This document shows positions 36,701-45,026 of a stretch of DNA of 64,000 bases, piece after piece. How positions within the stretch are numbered: the stretch's first letter is position 1; every line of letters begins with the position of its first letter. The position numbers and the translations under genes are program-made. The stretch lies in the NCBI RefSeq assembly GCF_019083995.1, contig NZ_JAHRCU010000018.1, forward strand, positions 1 to 64,000. The letters run 5' to 3'. Under the pieces are notes generated by a model, which had not been told where the DNA came from, searched no databases, and saw only the letters and a program-made list of their open reading frames with translations. This DNA is from Roseococcus sp. SDR (lineage in GTDB: Bacteria; Pseudomonadota; Alphaproteobacteria; Acetobacterales; Acetobacteraceae).

Positions 36701-37760
36701 CGGCAATCTCTCCCCCTTCTTCAACGTCTACAACCAACCGGCCAGCACCATCGGCCTCGCGGTCAACCAGCTCTCAGGCGAGGTCGCGACCGGCACGGGC
36801 GCGATGGGCTTCGCCTCGGGCGACCAGTTTCTGGCGACGCTGCTCGACCCCTTGGGCGTCGGGCGCGAGAGCATGATGGGCGGGCGGCTGCGCCCGGAGG
36901 CCGGCAACACGAAGCGCCACGCCGTCTGGGGCACGGCGACCGGCGCCTATAACCGCACGGGCGGCGACGCGTCGGACGGCTCGGCCAGCCGCACGGCGCG
37001 GACCGCCGGCTTCGCGCTGGGCTTCGACCATCGGATCGGCGCGGCCGGCATGGCGGGTGCGGCGATCGCGGTGGGTGAGAGCAGCGCCTCTCTGGCGAGC
37101 GGGCAGGGCAGTGCCACGGCCAGTTTCGGCCAGATCGGCGCCTATGGCACGGCGCGCTTCGGCCGCTTCACGGTCTCCGGCGCGGGCGCCTTCACCTTCC
37201 TGGATGTGGACACCAAGCGCACGCTCTACTTCCTGAACAGCGATCAGCAGCGGGCGGGCTTCGGCGCGCAGGTCTATTCGCTGCGCGCCGAGGCGCGGCA
37301 GGACGGCGTGGCCCTCGGCGCAGGCTTGCGGATGCAGCCCATCGCGGCCCTGCAATGGCAGCAGGTGAACAACCAGGGCTACACCGAGAGCAGCATCATC
37401 ACGGGCAGGACGAATGGCGTGACGGTCGGCGGGCAGAGCCAGGCCGCGCTGCGCAGCGAGCTGGGGGCGCAGCTGGATGGCGTGGTGCAGCTGGGTTCGG
37501 TGCCGGTGCAGGGCTATGTGCGGGCGTCCTGGGCCTACTACATGACGCGGGATGCCTCGATGGCTGTGGGCTTCGCCTCGTTGCCCAATGCGGGATTCAC
37601 GGTGCGGGGTGCCAGGCCTGATGCCAATGCGGCGCTGCTGTCCGGGGGGCTGGAGGTGCCGATCGCGGACGGCCTCGCCCTCGGCGCGCGGGTGGATGGC
37701 GAATTCTCGGCCAACGTCACCCAGCTCGCCGGCACGGCGAGGCTGCGCTACCGGTTCTGA
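30783..37760 (+). CDS. giant autotransporter with beta-strand repeats
   Basis: 2325 aa type Va autotransporter. Signal peptide about 1-32; a nearly pure Gly/Ala/Ser-rich stretch (about 34-175); a beta-helix passenger (about 180-1950) built from autotransporter-associated repeats with the core GTLTLTGANTxTGGTTI; and a C-terminal 12-strand beta-barrel (about 2046-2325) ending RLRYRF with the usual terminal Phe. About ten recognisable repeat copies sit near bases 32280, 32490, 33060, 33262, 33470, 33675, 33863, 34070, 35235 and 35445; several are almost identical in DNA. No protease or RGD motif seen, so surface adhesion or aggregation is the likely role. No strong ribosome site before the ATG. 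Confidence 0.9.
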   Translation: MQPGWSPPLSLPRLLAALLATTALMPLDARPQSAGGGGGAGLGGAGGLGSNFSTGGAGADDPAFGGGGGGAGDTGGPGGAGDAPGGAGGSSPGAGGSGGAAGTLAGGGGGGGAHGLVDSILPGGPVTGGGGGGGGGGADAGGGGGAGGTGLVFIATGNAGTLFDPITGGAGGAGGDSPTGLPGQGGQGGAGIVFTAPDVAIQIQANVSGGAGGGPFAEGGVGIRGEGLSITLGATISGGLSGDGGTRAAALELTGGTNLLSLGASAGVQGAIALQGFAALEFAQSTDAALAAGITGFGSISKTGAGTLTLNGAGSFGAGTSIQAGTLVLGEASALGTGLITLGTATLRGAVDATLAQDLRITSGASATIAAATGTTLTLTGGLTTLANATLTLGASGATGTIEANFASVEPTDLATTALVIAAGRVASGGFAFNDLTSNAASTTIQSGATLDLNGHLSTIANLQGAGTLTNTDLIRIREGSFAGSITGLGGSLEKTGTGTLTLSGTNTYTGTTEISGGTLRIGAGGTGGTLGAGAVINDGALVFDRSDALTVANSISGSGTVTQAGGGVLTLSSANSYSGGTSISAGTLALGDLGAIGSGAVTFTGGALRSNVTGALANTIAITDNAAGRLAAATGETLTLTGTLSLRPGSTLTIGSATEAGRVVASFGTVDVFSPATIALTIAGGTLEAGNLGLNQLTQLAGSVTIASGATLDFGALTGTIGNLQGAGTLTGSATTQISAGSFAGVIAGAGGFEKLGAGTLILSGANTYAGTTTITAGTLRIEGAGALSGGGITNNAALVFARNDTVTLANAISGTGTLTQAGSGTLILTGANTQTGLTTINAGGTIQLGDGGTSGQISGGAVVNNGALVVNRGDAVTLANAISGSGTLTQAGLGTLTLTGANTYSGLTTINSGRTLRVEGAGMLGTGGVANEGALVFARVGDVTLAGNLSGAGSLAQAGSGVLTLSGAATHTGGTSIAAGGTLRVTGSLGGDVSNDGALVFARATALTYAGAISGAGMLTQAGTGTLTLTGANTHTGGTTISAGTLRVGDGGTSGSITGNITNNAALVFNRSDALTYGGVISGTGSLTQAGAGTLTLTGANTHTGGTSIAAGTLSIAAGATLSGNSSVTVGEGGTLIYESGANAGNNTHVVQGAVTGGVPGGLLRFLGTANAGSGTYTNTAGGVLVSAATNQISFEGSSSAGTATLINERAPSYWIAIPTITFRDQASMGAATVINRGGPSFQPAGSLVELRDDATAATASLTIGGSIGADTIGARLVFQDRSTAAASTIRLLGGSGNPAAAGTGGGGGSLQFLGDATAGTTRMTAEGGTFGGRGGHVAFRGTQDAPQASLRLEGNATLDLSAFQGTSFRLGTLSGDGRVDLGGKEIRLGGNNTDQFSGAAFGADGAGGTLAKEGSATLTLTGDSRLTAVQVRQGALRLGEGGSLGSTPVTVAAGTGLEVARSDSFTLASPISGGGALRQTGTGTTILTGANTYTGGTTISAGTLQLGPGGTLGSGAVVNDATLAINRADALTIANPISGSGVLRQLGTGMTTLTGANSYTGGTVISAGTLSVSADVNLGTPARGLITLADGTLATTASFTLTRPMALEGTGGTLAVAGGTALTLQETSRVSGPGGLTLTGGGQLLVAGDLGHAGPTRVMEGSLILRGGAWTGGGPLFVAAGAMVDTSFTFARGILVASLAGEGQVLLGGATLGITQGGTSFGGTLADANALARGTLSILGGTTTLDGASRIGGRTLIQGGTLIVNGTIEGGSGIVVSAGSLIVNGTVRGPLSGVTLDGGALVVNGSIRETSVIINGGTLGGTGSLPGVTVASGGTLAPGNSIGTINVANLVLSAGSTTAIEVQGSAADRINVTGTATLGGTLRLLPLGGPYSFNTPYVLIQAGSVSGNFAQVSTSGSFGAGVEANVTVTPTEVLLGLTPAALTGPAGLPSLITFNQRSTAGALDAAARAGGNLSPFFNVYNQPASTIGLAVNQLSGEVATGTGAMGFASGDQFLATLLDPLGVGRESMMGGRLRPEAGNTKRHAVWGTATGAYNRTGGDASDGSASRTARTAGFALGFDHRIGAAGMAGAAIAVGESSASLASGQGSATASFGQIGAYGTARFGRFTVSGAGAFTFLDVDTKRTLYFLNSDQQRAGFGAQVYSLRAEARQDGVALGAGLRMQPIAALQWQQVNNQGYTESSIITGRTNGVTVGGQSQAALRSELGAQLDGVVQLGSVPVQGYVRASWAYYMTRDASMAVGFASLPNAGFTVRGARPDANAALLSGGLEVPIADGLALGARVDGEFSANVTQLAGTARLRYRF

Positions 37761-37824
37761 CGCGCCGCCTCCCTCACGCGCGTGGCCTTTTGACCTGCTG
37801 CCCCGCCTGTGGGACGAGTGAGGC

Positions 37825-38463
37825 GTGAGCGATCCCTGGCAGCATTTCGACCCCGAGCCCGATCCCGGCCCGCCCTTCGCCACGCGCTACCCCGCGCGCA
37901 TGCCCGACGGAAGCGTGCTGCACCTGCCGATCCGCCCCATCGGCGTCGCCGGCCTCATCGCCACCCAGGCGAGTTTCCCCGTCATCCACGCGCTGGTCGG
38001 CTGGATGGCCGAGGCCGCGCGCGCGCTGAGGCCGGAGATGGTCCTCGGCCTGCCCACCCTCGGCCATGTCTTCGCCCCGCTCCTGGCCGAGCGCCTGGGC
38101 CATGCCAACTGGGTGGCCGCGGGCTATTCGCGCAAGCTCTGGTACGAGGAGCGCCTGAGCGTGCCCATGCGCTCCATCACCACCACGGCAGAGCGCCGCC
38201 TCTGGCTCGATCCGCGCATGCTGCCGCGCCTCGAAGGCCGCCGCGTCCTGCTCGTGGATGACGTGGTCTCGACCGGCTCCTCCGCCCGCGCCGGCCTCGC
38301 CCTGCTGGCGGCGGCCGGGATGCGCCCCGTGGGCCTCTGCGTCGCGATGATCCAGACCCGGGCCTGGTCCGCCGACTGGCCGGCCGATATCCCCGTGGTC
38401 AGCGTCTGCGAGACGCCCCGTTTGCAGCAGGATGCCGCCGGATGGTGGCCCGCGCCCGGTTGA
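37825..38463 (+). CDS. phosphoribosyltransferase-like protein
   Basis: 212 aa with the PRPP-binding motif VLLVDDVVSTGSSARAG near 140-155 and an upstream LGLPTLGH segment, the type I phosphoribosyltransferase fold close to adenine phosphoribosyltransferase. GTG start (37825), since the better-supported frame begins SDPWQHFD directly after GAGGC. It may salvage a purine base or, as in some family members, serve regulation. The specific base is not readable. Stop adjacent to the end of the convergent small membrane protein gene. Confidence 0.78.
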   Translation: MSDPWQHFDPEPDPGPPFATRYPARMPDGSVLHLPIRPIGVAGLIATQASFPVIHALVGWMAEAARALRPEMVLGLPTLGHVFAPLLAERLGHANWVAAGYSRKLWYEERLSVPMRSITTTAERRLWLDPRMLPRLEGRRVLLVDDVVSTGSSARAGLALLAAAGMRPVGLCVAMIQTRAWSADWPADIPVVSVCETPRLQQDAAGWWPAPG

Positions 38464-38595
38464 TCAGCGCAGTGCCGAGAGCAGCGGTGCCAGCGCGAGC
38501 AGCCCCAGCAGGATCATCACGCCATAGGCGATGATGCTGCCCCAGTTGGGGCCGGTCTTCTTGCCGCCTTGAGGCGGCCGGGGAGGAGGGGCCAT
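38464..38595 (-). CDS. 43-residue single-pass membrane protein
   Basis: Short gene: a proline/lysine-rich N terminus (APPPRPPQGGKKTG) then one membrane helix (SIIAYGVMILLGLLALAPLL). The ATG is preceded by AGGA at a suitable distance. Its stop lies immediately beside the phosphoribosyltransferase stop, so the frame just fits. Function unknown. Longer upstream frame looks non-coding. Confidence 0.5.
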   Translation of the reverse strand: MAPPPRPPQGGKKTGPNWGSIIAYGVMILLGLLALAPLLSALR

Positions 38596-38782
38596 GACAC
38601 ATCCTATCCGGCGGTGGGTTGCGAGCCGGAGCAACTCCAGCCGCCTGCGCCGTGGGAAGCCGCCTCGCAAGGTGCATGCCAGAAAACTCATCTTCGGAAG
38701 AATGCGATGAAACCAGTTGCGTGATCGGCCGTTCCCCCCGCGCGGGAACCGGGTAAGCTCATCCCCTGCCTCCAGGAGAGCC

Positions 38783-40171
38783 ATGATGCGCCCGAATTCC
38801 CTGCACGCCGCCGATATCGCGCACTTCATCCACCAGCAGACCGACCTCGCGGATCACCACGCGCACGGCGCCGTGCTCATGGCGCGCGGTGAGGGCGTGC
38901 ATGTCTTCGACACGGAGGGGCGCGAATATATCGAGGCCATGGCCGGCCTCTGGTGCGCCTCGCTCGGCTTCTCCGAGAAGCGCCTGGCGGATGCCGCGCA
39001 CAAGCAATTGCTGGCGCTGCCCTATTACCACACCTTCTTCCAGAAGGGGCACGAGCCCGCCGTCCGCCTCGCCGAGAAGCTCATCGAGATGGCGCCCGGC
39101 AACCTCACCCATGTGCTGTTCCAGTGCTCGGGCTCGGAGGCGAACGACGCCGCGATCAAGCTGATCTGGTACTACAACAACCAGCGCGGCAAGCCCTCGA
39201 AGAAGAAGCTGATCGGCCGCATCCGCGGCTATCACGGCAACACCGTCGCCACTGCCTCGCTCTCGGGCCAGCCGCACATGCAGGCGGATTTCGACCTGCC
39301 CTATGGCGACCGCTTCCTGCATGTCAGCAACCCGAACTACTACCGCGCCCACCAGCCGGGCGAGACGGAACTGCAATTCTCCGCGCGCATGGCCGCCGAA
39401 CTCGAGGCGCTGATCGAGCGTGAGGGCGCGGACAACATCGCCGCCTTCTTCGCCGAGCCGGTGCAGGGCGGCGGCGGCGCCATCACCCCGCCCGAGGGCT
39501 ATTTCCAGGCCATCCAGCCCATCCTGAAGAAGCACGACATCCTCTTCGTCGCCGATGAGGTGATCTGCGGCTTCGGCCGCACCGGGAACATGTGGGGCTG
39601 CGAGACCTACGGCATCACGCCCGACATCCTGACCTGCGCGAAGCAGCTGACGGCGGCCTACCAGCCGCTCTCGGCCACGCTGATCTCGGCGCCGATCCAG
39701 GAGGCGCTGATCCAGGGCTCCAGGAAGCACGGCAGCTTCGGCCATGGCTTCACCTATGGCGGGCACCCGGTGGCCTGCGCCGTCGGGCTCGAGACGCTCG
39801 CCATCTATGCCGAGCGCGACATGGTGGGCCATGTGCAGCGCGTCTCGCCGGCCTTCCTGAACGGCCTCGCCGCCTTCCGCGGCCACCCGCTGGTGGGCGA
39901 TGTGCGCGGCGTGGGCCTCATCGCCGGCGTGGAACTCATGGAAGACAAGGCGACGCGCACGCCCTTCGACCCCGCGCGCAAGATCGGCATCCTCGTCCAG
40001 CAGAAATGCCATGAGGCGGGCCTCGTGGTGCGCGCCATCGGCGACCGCATCGCCTTCACGCCGCCGCTCATCATGACCGAGGCCGAGATCGCGCTGATGT
40101 GCCGCCGCTTCGGACAGGGGCTGGACGCGGCCTGGATGGCGATGCGCGAGGCGGCGGCGGTCCCCGCCTGA
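38783..40171 (+). CDS. class III PLP aminotransferase (omega-transaminase)
   Basis: 462 aa. PLP-binding Lys287 lies in [14 protein letters not shown], with Asp258 in [14 protein letters not shown], and QCSGSEAND near 114-122 binds the phosphate. Class III aminotransferases transfer amino groups from omega-amino acids or polyamines (such as putrescine, beta-alanine, GABA) to pyruvate or other keto acids in the cytosol. Start chosen at the ATG after CCAGGAGAG. The 187-bp divergent gap to the small membrane protein gene is the probable promoter. Exact amino donor unknown. Confidence 0.88.
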   Translation: MMRPNSLHAADIAHFIHQQTDLADHHAHGAVLMARGEGVHVFDTEGREYIEAMAGLWCASLGFSEKRLADAAHKQLLALPYYHTFFQKGHEPAVRLAEKLIEMAPGNLTHVLFQCSGSEANDAAIKLIWYYNNQRGKPSKKKLIGRIRGYHGNTVATASLSGQPHMQADFDLPYGDRFLHVSNPNYYRAHQPGETELQFSARMAAELEALIEREGADNIAAFFAEPVQGGGGAITPPEGYFQAIQPILKKHDILFVADEVICGFGRTGNMWGCETYGITPDILTCAKQLTAAYQPLSATLISAPIQEALIQGSRKHGSFGHGFTYGGHPVACAVGLETLAIYAERDMVGHVQRVSPAFLNGLAAFRGHPLVGDVRGVGLIAGVELMEDKATRTPFDPARKIGILVQQKCHEAGLVVRAIGDRIAFTPPLIMTEAEIALMCRRFGQGLDAAWMAMREAAAVPA

Positions 40172-40184
40172 TTTTTTCCGCCGG

Positions 40185-40217
40185 GATTCACGGGCCGGTA
40201 AGGGCTGGCCGTGAATC
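40185..40217. repeat. palindrome related to the dispersed repeat, copy E
   Basis: 33 bp bounded by GATTCACGG and CCGTGAATC, a more symmetric relative of copies A-D. It sits eight bases before the chemoreceptor ATG, so it could affect translation or end the aminotransferase transcript. Confidence 0.5.
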
Positions 40218-40224
40218 TCGGTGC

Positions 40225-41925
40225 ATGAAGAACGTCCTCCCGCGCCTTGCCGCGCTCAGCCTCGCCACCCGCATCGCGGCCGTGGGGCTCCTTGCCGTCG
40301 CGCTCGCCGTGTTCGGTCTGCAGCTCTGGTCCTTCCAGCGCTTCCACGCGACGGAGACGGCGCGGCTGGAACAGCGGCTCGAGCGCGATCTCCAGCTGCT
40401 GGAAGCCGTGACGGCCCAGCTCTCCGGTGGCGCACCCTGGCGCCTGACCGAGACCGGGCAGCTGGCCCGCGGCGAGCTGGTGCTGGATGGCGCGAATGCC
40501 ATCGTCGACATGGTCTCGCGCGCGGGCGGGGGGGTCGCCACCCTCTTCAAGGGCGATGAGCGCGTGGCGACCAGCGTGGTCCGGCCGGATGGCACGCGCG
40601 CCACCGGCACGCGCCTTGCCCCCGGTCCGGCCCATGCGGCCTCGATCGGCCAGGGCCGCACCTATCGCGGCGAGAACGTCATCCTCGGCACCAACCACCT
40701 CACGATCTACCAGCCCATCCGCGATGCGCAGGGCCGCCAGATCGGCCTGCTCTTCGCCGGGCAGTCGCTCGCCGCGCTCGCCGCGACCGAGGCCGCGATG
40801 ATCCGCGACGGGCTGCTTGCCGGCCTCGTCGCGCTGCTCGTCGTGGGGCTCGCCGGAGGCTTGATGATCCGCCGCATGCTGCGCCCGATGGGAGAGCTGG
40901 GCGCCAGCGTCGGCCGCATCACGGCGGGTGAACTGGATGCGCCCGTGCCGCATCTCGCCCGCCGCGACGAGCTGGGCGCCATGGCGCAGGCCATCGAGAC
41001 GCTGCGCCACTCCCGCATCGAGACCCGCGCCGCGCGCGAGGAGGGGGAGGCCGAGCGTGGCCGCATGGAACTCGCGCGGCGTGAGGCGGCGCACGCCAAT
41101 GCCGCCGCCCTCGAAGCCGCGCTGGCCGAGGCCTCGGCCCGGCTGACCGAGCGCGCCTCCCTGACCCTGGCGGCCGCGAGCCGCCTCACCGATCTCGCCG
41201 AACGCGCGACGGGTGAGGCCCAGCGGCTCGGCCATGGCTCTGAAGAAGCCACGGCCAATGTCCAGGCGGTGGCGGCGGCCGCCGAGGAACTCGCCGGCTC
41301 CATCGCCGAGATCACCCGCCAGGTGACCGAGGCCTCCGCCATCGCCGACCGCGCGCTCACTCAGGCGCAGGAGACGGATGTGACGGTGCGCGGCCTCTCC
41401 AGCGCCGCCCAGCGCATCGGCGAGGTGGTGCGCCTGATCGAGACCATCGCGGCCCAGACCAACCTGCTCGCGCTGAACGCGACGATCGAGGCGGCGCGCG
41501 CGGGCGAGGCCGGCAAGGGCTTCGCCGTTGTCGCCGGCGAGGTGAAGAGCCTGGCACTTCAGACCGGCAAGGCGACGGAGGAGATCGCGAGCCAGATCGG
41601 CGCCATCCAGACGACGACGGAGGGCGCGGCCCAGGCCATCGCCGGCATTGGCCGCACCATCCAGGAGCTGCACGGCATTTCCGCCGCCATCGCCGACGGC
41701 ATGGCCCAGCAGGGCGAGGCGACGCGCGAGATCGCCCGCGGCGTGGCGCATGCGGCCGCCGCGACCGATGTCGTCACCGGCGGCGCCCATGCGCTGAGCG
41801 GCGAGGTGGCCGAGACCGACGCCGCCGCCCGCGAATTGCGGGGCCTGGCCGGCGAGCTCGACGCCTCCGGCCGCTACCTGCGCGAGGAGGTCGCCGCACT
41901 CGCCGCCCGGCAGCGCCAGGGGTAG
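40225..41925 (+). CDS. methyl-accepting chemotaxis protein with periplasmic sensor
   Basis: 566 aa. Membrane helix near 17-37, a periplasmic ligand domain of single-Cache type (about 40-190, with [20 protein letters not shown] split across it), second helix near 195-215, HAMP domain (about 215-270), and a signalling domain with the conserved hairpin tip ([21 protein letters not shown] near 410-430). It senses a small molecule outside the cell and controls CheA. The ATG is eight bases after a palindrome; ribosome site weak. No che genes nearby, so it feeds a system encoded elsewhere. Confidence 0.9.
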   Translation: MKNVLPRLAALSLATRIAAVGLLAVALAVFGLQLWSFQRFHATETARLEQRLERDLQLLEAVTAQLSGGAPWRLTETGQLARGELVLDGANAIVDMVSRAGGGVATLFKGDERVATSVVRPDGTRATGTRLAPGPAHAASIGQGRTYRGENVILGTNHLTIYQPIRDAQGRQIGLLFAGQSLAALAATEAAMIRDGLLAGLVALLVVGLAGGLMIRRMLRPMGELGASVGRITAGELDAPVPHLARRDELGAMAQAIETLRHSRIETRAAREEGEAERGRMELARREAAHANAAALEAALAEASARLTERASLTLAAASRLTDLAERATGEAQRLGHGSEEATANVQAVAAAAEELAGSIAEITRQVTEASAIADRALTQAQETDVTVRGLSSAAQRIGEVVRLIETIAAQTNLLALNATIEAARAGEAGKGFAVVAGEVKSLALQTGKATEEIASQIGAIQTTTEGAAQAIAGIGRTIQELHGISAAIADGMAQQGEATREIARGVAHAAAATDVVTGGAHALSGEVAETDAAARELRGLAGELDASGRYLREEVAALAARQRQG

Positions 41926-42023
41926 GTAACCTCTCCAGCCCCTTCACCGAACCCCCGGGCATTGCGCATCTTCTGCAAGCGCAGGGGGCACCCTATGTGT
42001 GGGCGCGGATGAGGGAGGACCGG

Positions 42024-42566
42024 ATGATGGAATACGCGACGCTGGGTGGGGGCTGCTTCTGGTGCCTCGACGCCGCCTACCGGGATGTGGCCGGCGTGCA
42101 GGAGGTCGTCTCCGGCTATGCCGGCGGCCACACGGTGAACCCGACCTATGAGCAGGTCTGCGGCAAGAAGACCGGCCATGCCGAGGTGGTGCGCATCGGC
42201 TTCGACCCGGCCGTGGTCAGCTATGCCGACCTGCTGCGCATGTTCTTCACCCTGCATGACCCGACCACGAAGGACCGCCAGGGGGCCGATGTCGGCCCGC
42301 AATACCGCTCGATCATCCTGGCCGAGACGCCGGAGCAGATGGAGACGGCGCGCGCGGTGATGGCCGAGGTCACGGCCGCCGGCATCTGGGGCGCGCCCCT
42401 GGTGACCGAACTCGTCCCCGCCAGCACCTTCTACGCGGCCGAGCCCGAGCATCAGAACTACTTCGCGCTCAATCCCTGGTCCGGCTATTGCCGCGCCGTC
42501 ATCGCGCCCAAGGTCAGCAAGTTCCGCAAGTCATTCGCATCCCGGCTGAGCCGGGTGGGGGCCTGA
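42024..42566 (+). CDS. msrA: peptide methionine sulfoxide reductase MsrA
   Basis: 180 aa with the GGGCFWC signature (catalytic Cys11) and [11 protein letters not shown] near 50. Reduces the S epimer of methionine sulfoxide in proteins. Start set by GGGAGGA at 42013-42019. Followed three bases later by msrB, so both epimers are handled from one transcript. Confidence 0.95.
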   Translation: MMEYATLGGGCFWCLDAAYRDVAGVQEVVSGYAGGHTVNPTYEQVCGKKTGHAEVVRIGFDPAVVSYADLLRMFFTLHDPTTKDRQGADVGPQYRSIILAETPEQMETARAVMAEVTAAGIWGAPLVTELVPASTFYAAEPEHQNYFALNPWSGYCRAVIAPKVSKFRKSFASRLSRVGA

Positions 42567-42569
42567 GCC

Positions 42570-42989
42570 ATGTTCTTCGGCAAGAAGACCCACACGCAGG
42601 ATTTCCCGATCCAGCGCAGCGAGGCGGAGTGGCGCGCCGCCCTCTCGCCCGCCGCCTACAAGGTGCTGCGCGAGCACGGCACGGAACGCGCGGGCACCTC
42701 GCCCCTCAATCACGAGAAGCGGCCCGGCGTCTTCCATTGCGCGGGCTGCGACACGCCGCTCTTCGACGCCGCGACGAAGTTCGAGAGCGGGACGGGCTGG
42801 CCCTCCTTCACCAGCCCCATCCCGGGCAATGTCGGCGAGAGCGAGGACAACAGCTTCTTCATGCGCCGCACCGAGGTGCATTGCGCCGCCTGCGGCGGCC
42901 ATCTCGGCCATGTCTTCCCGGACGGGCCGGAGCCCACCGGCCTGCGCTACTGCATGAATGGTGTTTCGCTACATTTCAAGCCGGAGTAA
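42570..42989 (+). CDS. msrB: peptide methionine-R-sulfoxide reductase MsrB
   Basis: 139 aa, full length. Zinc site Cys57, Cys60, Cys105 and Cys108 (CAGC and CAAC); catalytic Cys128 in RYCMNG. Reduces the R epimer of methionine sulfoxide, partner of MsrA directly upstream. No signal peptide, so cytosolic. The 130 bp after it up to the next gene show no clear feature. Confidence 0.95.
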   Translation: MFFGKKTHTQDFPIQRSEAEWRAALSPAAYKVLREHGTERAGTSPLNHEKRPGVFHCAGCDTPLFDAATKFESGTGWPSFTSPIPGNVGESEDNSFFMRRTEVHCAACGGHLGHVFPDGPEPTGLRYCMNGVSLHFKPE

Positions 42990-43119
42990 TTCTTGCCCCT
43001 CGGCGGGATTCCGGGCGTATCGTCTTGAAATCGTCTGATTTCGTGGGCTACATGGATCAGTAACCCGAAGGCTTGAAAAGACCCCCGCTCGATAGCCCGC
43101 ACCCGAAAGCCCCGCTGCC

Positions 43120-44250
43120 ATGTGGCGCGCCGCCCTGCTGCTTCTGCTGACCGCAACGCTTCCCGCGCGTGCCGATACGGTCTTCGTCATCAACTCCGCC
43201 GATGCCTCGATCTCGGTGCTCGACGCCACCACGCGCACCGAAACCCGCCGCATCCCGCTGCTGCGCGAGGGGCACCACCTCGTCGTCACGCCCGATGGGC
43301 GCGAGCTGGTGGTGGGGGACAGCGGCGGCAACGAGCTCTTCTTCCTCGACCCGCAGACGGGCGAGATCCGCCGGCGGGAGCGGATCAGCAACCCCTATCA
43401 CCTCGAATACAGCCCGGACGGGCGCTACCTCGTCATCGCCTCGCTCCGGCGCGACCAGATCGACATCTATGACGCGGCGACGCTCTCGCTGATCCATCGC
43501 TTCCGCCAGCCCGACAAGCCGAGCCACGTGGCCTTCAGCCCGGACAGCCGCTTCGTCTTCGTCACGCTCCAGGGCACGGGGCAGGTGGCGGCGGTCGAGA
43601 TGGCGACGCGCAGCACCCTCTGGATCCAGGATGTGGGGCCGGAGCCCGCCGGCATCATCTGGCATCGCGGCCGGCTGCTGATCGGCCTGATGGGCCGCAC
43701 CGACTTCGTCTCGCTCGACCCCGAAACGCGGGAGGTCCGCCCCGCCTTCACCGTCGGCCGCGGCGCGCACAACGTCTTTCCCTCGCCCGATGGCCGCTTC
43801 CTCTACGCCACCTCGCGCGTGGACAGCCGCATCGCCGAGGTGGATGCCGCCACACTCGAGGTCCGCCGCATCTTCGAGGTGCCGGGCGGGCCGGACTGCA
43901 TCGCCTTTGATTCCGACGGCCGCATCTATGCCACGCTGCGCTGGATCGGCCGCGTCCTCATGCTCGACCCCGCGACGGGCGAGCAGGCGCAGATCCGCGT
44001 GGGGCGCAGCCCGCATGGCATCTTCGTGATGCCACGCCGCCCCGGCCTGGGCGCTGATTTCGCCTTCGCGGCCCCTGGCGCCGTCAGCGGCCCGCGCCCC
44101 ATGCCGCAGCCCGTGGTGGGCGGCGGCACCATCACCCGCGCGGCCCCCCCGCCCGTCGCGGCTTCCGTCCCCGCGCCCCCGGGCGAGATGGCGGTGCGCG
44201 TGAATGCGGGCCACCCGGCCAGCTACCCGACGCGCCCCTCGCTGCGCTGA
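43120..44250 (+). CDS. secreted YVTN-type beta-propeller protein
   Basis: 376 aa with a signal peptide (about 1-18, cleavage after ARA). The rest is a seven-bladed propeller of about 40-residue repeats with recurring SPDGRY/SPDSRFV turns (near 110, 140 and 225). A low-complexity Pro/Ala tail follows (about 330-376). Such proteins act as periplasmic scaffolds or binding modules; no enzyme site is visible. Separated by two bases from the deacetylase-like gene, so probably the first gene of a three-gene run. Confidence 0.82.
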   Translation: MWRAALLLLLTATLPARADTVFVINSADASISVLDATTRTETRRIPLLREGHHLVVTPDGRELVVGDSGGNELFFLDPQTGEIRRRERISNPYHLEYSPDGRYLVIASLRRDQIDIYDAATLSLIHRFRQPDKPSHVAFSPDSRFVFVTLQGTGQVAAVEMATRSTLWIQDVGPEPAGIIWHRGRLLIGLMGRTDFVSLDPETREVRPAFTVGRGAHNVFPSPDGRFLYATSRVDSRIAEVDAATLEVRRIFEVPGGPDCIAFDSDGRIYATLRWIGRVLMLDPATGEQAQIRVGRSPHGIFVMPRRPGLGADFAFAAPGAVSGPRPMPQPVVGGGTITRAAPPPVAASVPAPPGEMAVRVNAGHPASYPTRPSLR

Positions 44251-44252
44251 GC

Positions 44253-45026
44253 ATGCTGCCGCGCCGCGCGCTCGCCCTCGGCGCCCTGGGCCTGGGCGCG
44301 ACACCCGCCGCCGCGCAGCTGGCGCGCCCGCCCATCACGCGCGGCTGCGCCGGCACGCTCTACCTGACCATCGACACCGGCTGGTCGCGCGAGGCGGAGC
44401 TGATCGCGGCCAGCATGGCGCGCCACGGCGTGCGCGCCACGCTCTTCATCGCGAATGAGCCGACCTTTCGCGGTGACCGCAACCTCGACGCTGGCTGGGC
44501 GCCCTTCTGGCGGGCGCGGGCCGCCGAGGGCCATGTCTTCGCCAGCCACACCTGGCGCCACTGGTATTTCCGCGGCGATCCCGCGCCCGGCCGCGTCACC
44601 TATGCCTCCCGCCGGAACGAGGGGCAGGAGGTGCTGGACCAGGCCGGCCTCTGCGCCGAACTCGCACGCCCGATCGAGGCGCTGCGCGCCATGGTGCCCG
44701 AGGCCACCGTCCTGCCGCTCTGGCGCGCACCCGGCGGCATCGTCACTCCCGGCGCGGTGCGCATGGCCGCCGCCTGCGGCCTCAGGCACCAGGGCTGGAC
44801 GGCCAATGGCTTCCTCGGCGACGAACTGGCGTCCGACGCGCATCCCAATGCCGCCCTCCTGCGCCAGAACCTCGCCCGCATCCGCGCGGGCGAGGTGCTG
44901 GTGATGCATTGGGGCGTGCGCTCCCGCCGCGAGCCCTTCGGCCTCGTCTTCGATCAGCTCCTCACCGGCCTGATCGAGCGCGGCTTCTGCTTCGCGCCCC
45001 TGCCAGCCGAGGGCATCGCCCGATGA
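44253..45026 (+). CDS. polysaccharide deacetylase-like protein with altered metal motif
   Basis: 257 aa, exported (RRALALGALGLGATPAAAQ). NodB-fold motifs: LTIDTGWS (41-45 region), in which the first Asp41 is kept but the usual second, metal-binding Asp is Thr42; SHTWRH with His99 and His103, both kept; and WRAPGG near 155. The family removes N- or O-acetyl groups from chitin, peptidoglycan or EPS. Loss of the metal Asp may lower or change activity, as in some NodB relatives. Overlaps the next gene by ATGA. May act on an envelope glycan; target unknown. Confidence 0.78.
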   Translation: MLPRRALALGALGLGATPAAAQLARPPITRGCAGTLYLTIDTGWSREAELIAASMARHGVRATLFIANEPTFRGDRNLDAGWAPFWRARAAEGHVFASHTWRHWYFRGDPAPGRVTYASRRNEGQEVLDQAGLCAELARPIEALRAMVPEATVLPLWRAPGGIVTPGAVRMAAACGLRHQGWTANGFLGDELASDAHPNAALLRQNLARIRAGEVLVMHWGVRSRREPFGLVFDQLLTGLIERGFCFAPLPAEGIAR

